Positions 32,321-32,599 of a stretch of 32,599 nt of DNA are shown in pieces (the first letter of the stretch is position 1; each line of letters starts with the position of its first letter). Below the pieces are notes generated by a model. It was not told the DNA's origin. It did not search any database and saw nothing but the letters and a program-made list of their open reading frames with translations. Location of the stretch: assembly GCA_030536755.1 (NCBI GenBank), contig JAUNPJ010000046.1, positions 1-32,599 on the forward strand, given 5' to 3'. Made by a program: the position numbers and the translations under genes. Origin of the DNA: Eubacteriales bacterium. Its GTDB lineage: Bacteria; Bacillota; Clostridia; Lachnospirales; Lachnospiraceae.

Positions 32321-32582
32321 GAACAGCCATTTGCACAGGGAAGGCTTTCCACATCAAGTGCGATCTCTCCGCTTGTGCAGGCAACCTGTTGATTTTCTTG
32401 TTTGGCTGCGCCGCCTATGGATTGCTTTTCAAACGAACTCGCGCCTTGCGCTCAAACAGTGTTTTCAAAGCAATCGCTATGCTCGCCAAGCCTGCGAAAA
32501 TCCGCCAAAGGTCTGCCCGCACAAGCGGAGAGATCTGCACTTTGATTGTGGAAGGTGATCAATCTGTGCAAATTGGCTGTTC
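32321..32582. repeat. Imperfect long inverted repeat (fold-back element), near right edge
   Basis: Two arms of about 125 bases face each other around a centre near 32448-32452. GATCTCTCCGCTTGTGC (32362-32378) is a perfect 17-base complement of 32519-32535. GATTGCTTT (32420-32428) pairs with 32467-32475. GAACAGCC (32321) pairs with GGCTGTTC (to 32582). Stretches between are related but diverged. The region is more GC-rich than the preceding intergenic DNA and has no convincing gene. It may be a MITE-like or REP-like element. Its true outer limits may lie beyond the window. The bases 32219-32320 before it show nothing clear. Confidence 0.6.
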
Positions 32583-32599
32583 TACTTTGTTGGCTATGC

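Noticed and set aside
32171-32558. Short plus- and minus-strand frames at the right edge.
   Set aside because: They run through a terminator and an inverted repeat, and have no ribosome site or domain.

Overview
The window looks like chromosomal DNA of a low-to-mid GC, Gram-positive anaerobe. The best guess is Clostridia, Lachnospiraceae-like. The support is strong GGAGG ribosome sites, TTGACA/TATAAT promoters with 16-18 bp spacers, a T-box leader, an ATP-type PEP carboxykinase, a K+-dependent membrane pyrophosphatase, and a Fur-like / DUF2325 / DUF3793 / flavodoxin cluster typical of gut Clostridia. There is no rRNA gene to confirm the taxon. I saw no tRNA, CRISPR array, intact IS element or prophage.

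Layout. 1-410: the 3' end of pckA and its hairpin terminator. 413-4413: a sugar module, with a LacI/ScrR-type repressor divergent from a sucrose-class PTS EIIBCA and a Cof-type HAD phosphatase. 4443-4550: a shrunken relic of a nucleobase permease gene. 4628-6049 (-): a BASS-family transporter behind a complete T-box leader. 6127-8133: the intact nucleobase permease and a small methyltransferase. 8186-9013 (-): a SpoU/TrmH RNA methyltransferase.

9103-11840 is accessory DNA: a small HTH protein, a broken NYN/PIN gene, a decayed C-terminal relic, an apparent structured RNA with its own promoter, and an AT-rich three-gene cassette (DUF4869-like, minimal P-loop NTPase, TOPRIM-like protein). The cassette genes overlap each other and run by an ATGA overlap into yaaA. 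12642-17812 holds housekeeping genes and small regulatory units: a transglutaminase-like protein, a histidine phosphatase, a TetR regulator divergent from DegV, and a second TetR with an excellent palindromic operator driving a CPA2 antiporter. 17920-21118: a CofE-like ligase, then an atypical Fur regulator with matching GTwAGT-N4-ACTAAC boxes before itself and before a DUF2325-DUF3793-flavodoxin operon. 21190-25397 (-): a carboxylesterase, YfcC-family transporter and malic enzyme operon, divergent from a GntR regulator.

26463-28916 encodes the most striking protein: an SF1 helicase, a PD-(D/E)XK nuclease and a LexA-type S24 self-cleaving peptidase in one chain, with cleavage site, Ser and Lys all in place. 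After it come an HPP-like membrane protein (-), the membrane pyrophosphatase, a strong terminator, and a fold-back inverted repeat of about 260 bp at the right edge.

The two best candidates for undescribed systems are the helicase-nuclease-S24 fusion and the RNA plus DUF4869/P-loop/TOPRIM cassette. Functions given to both are inferences from motifs.
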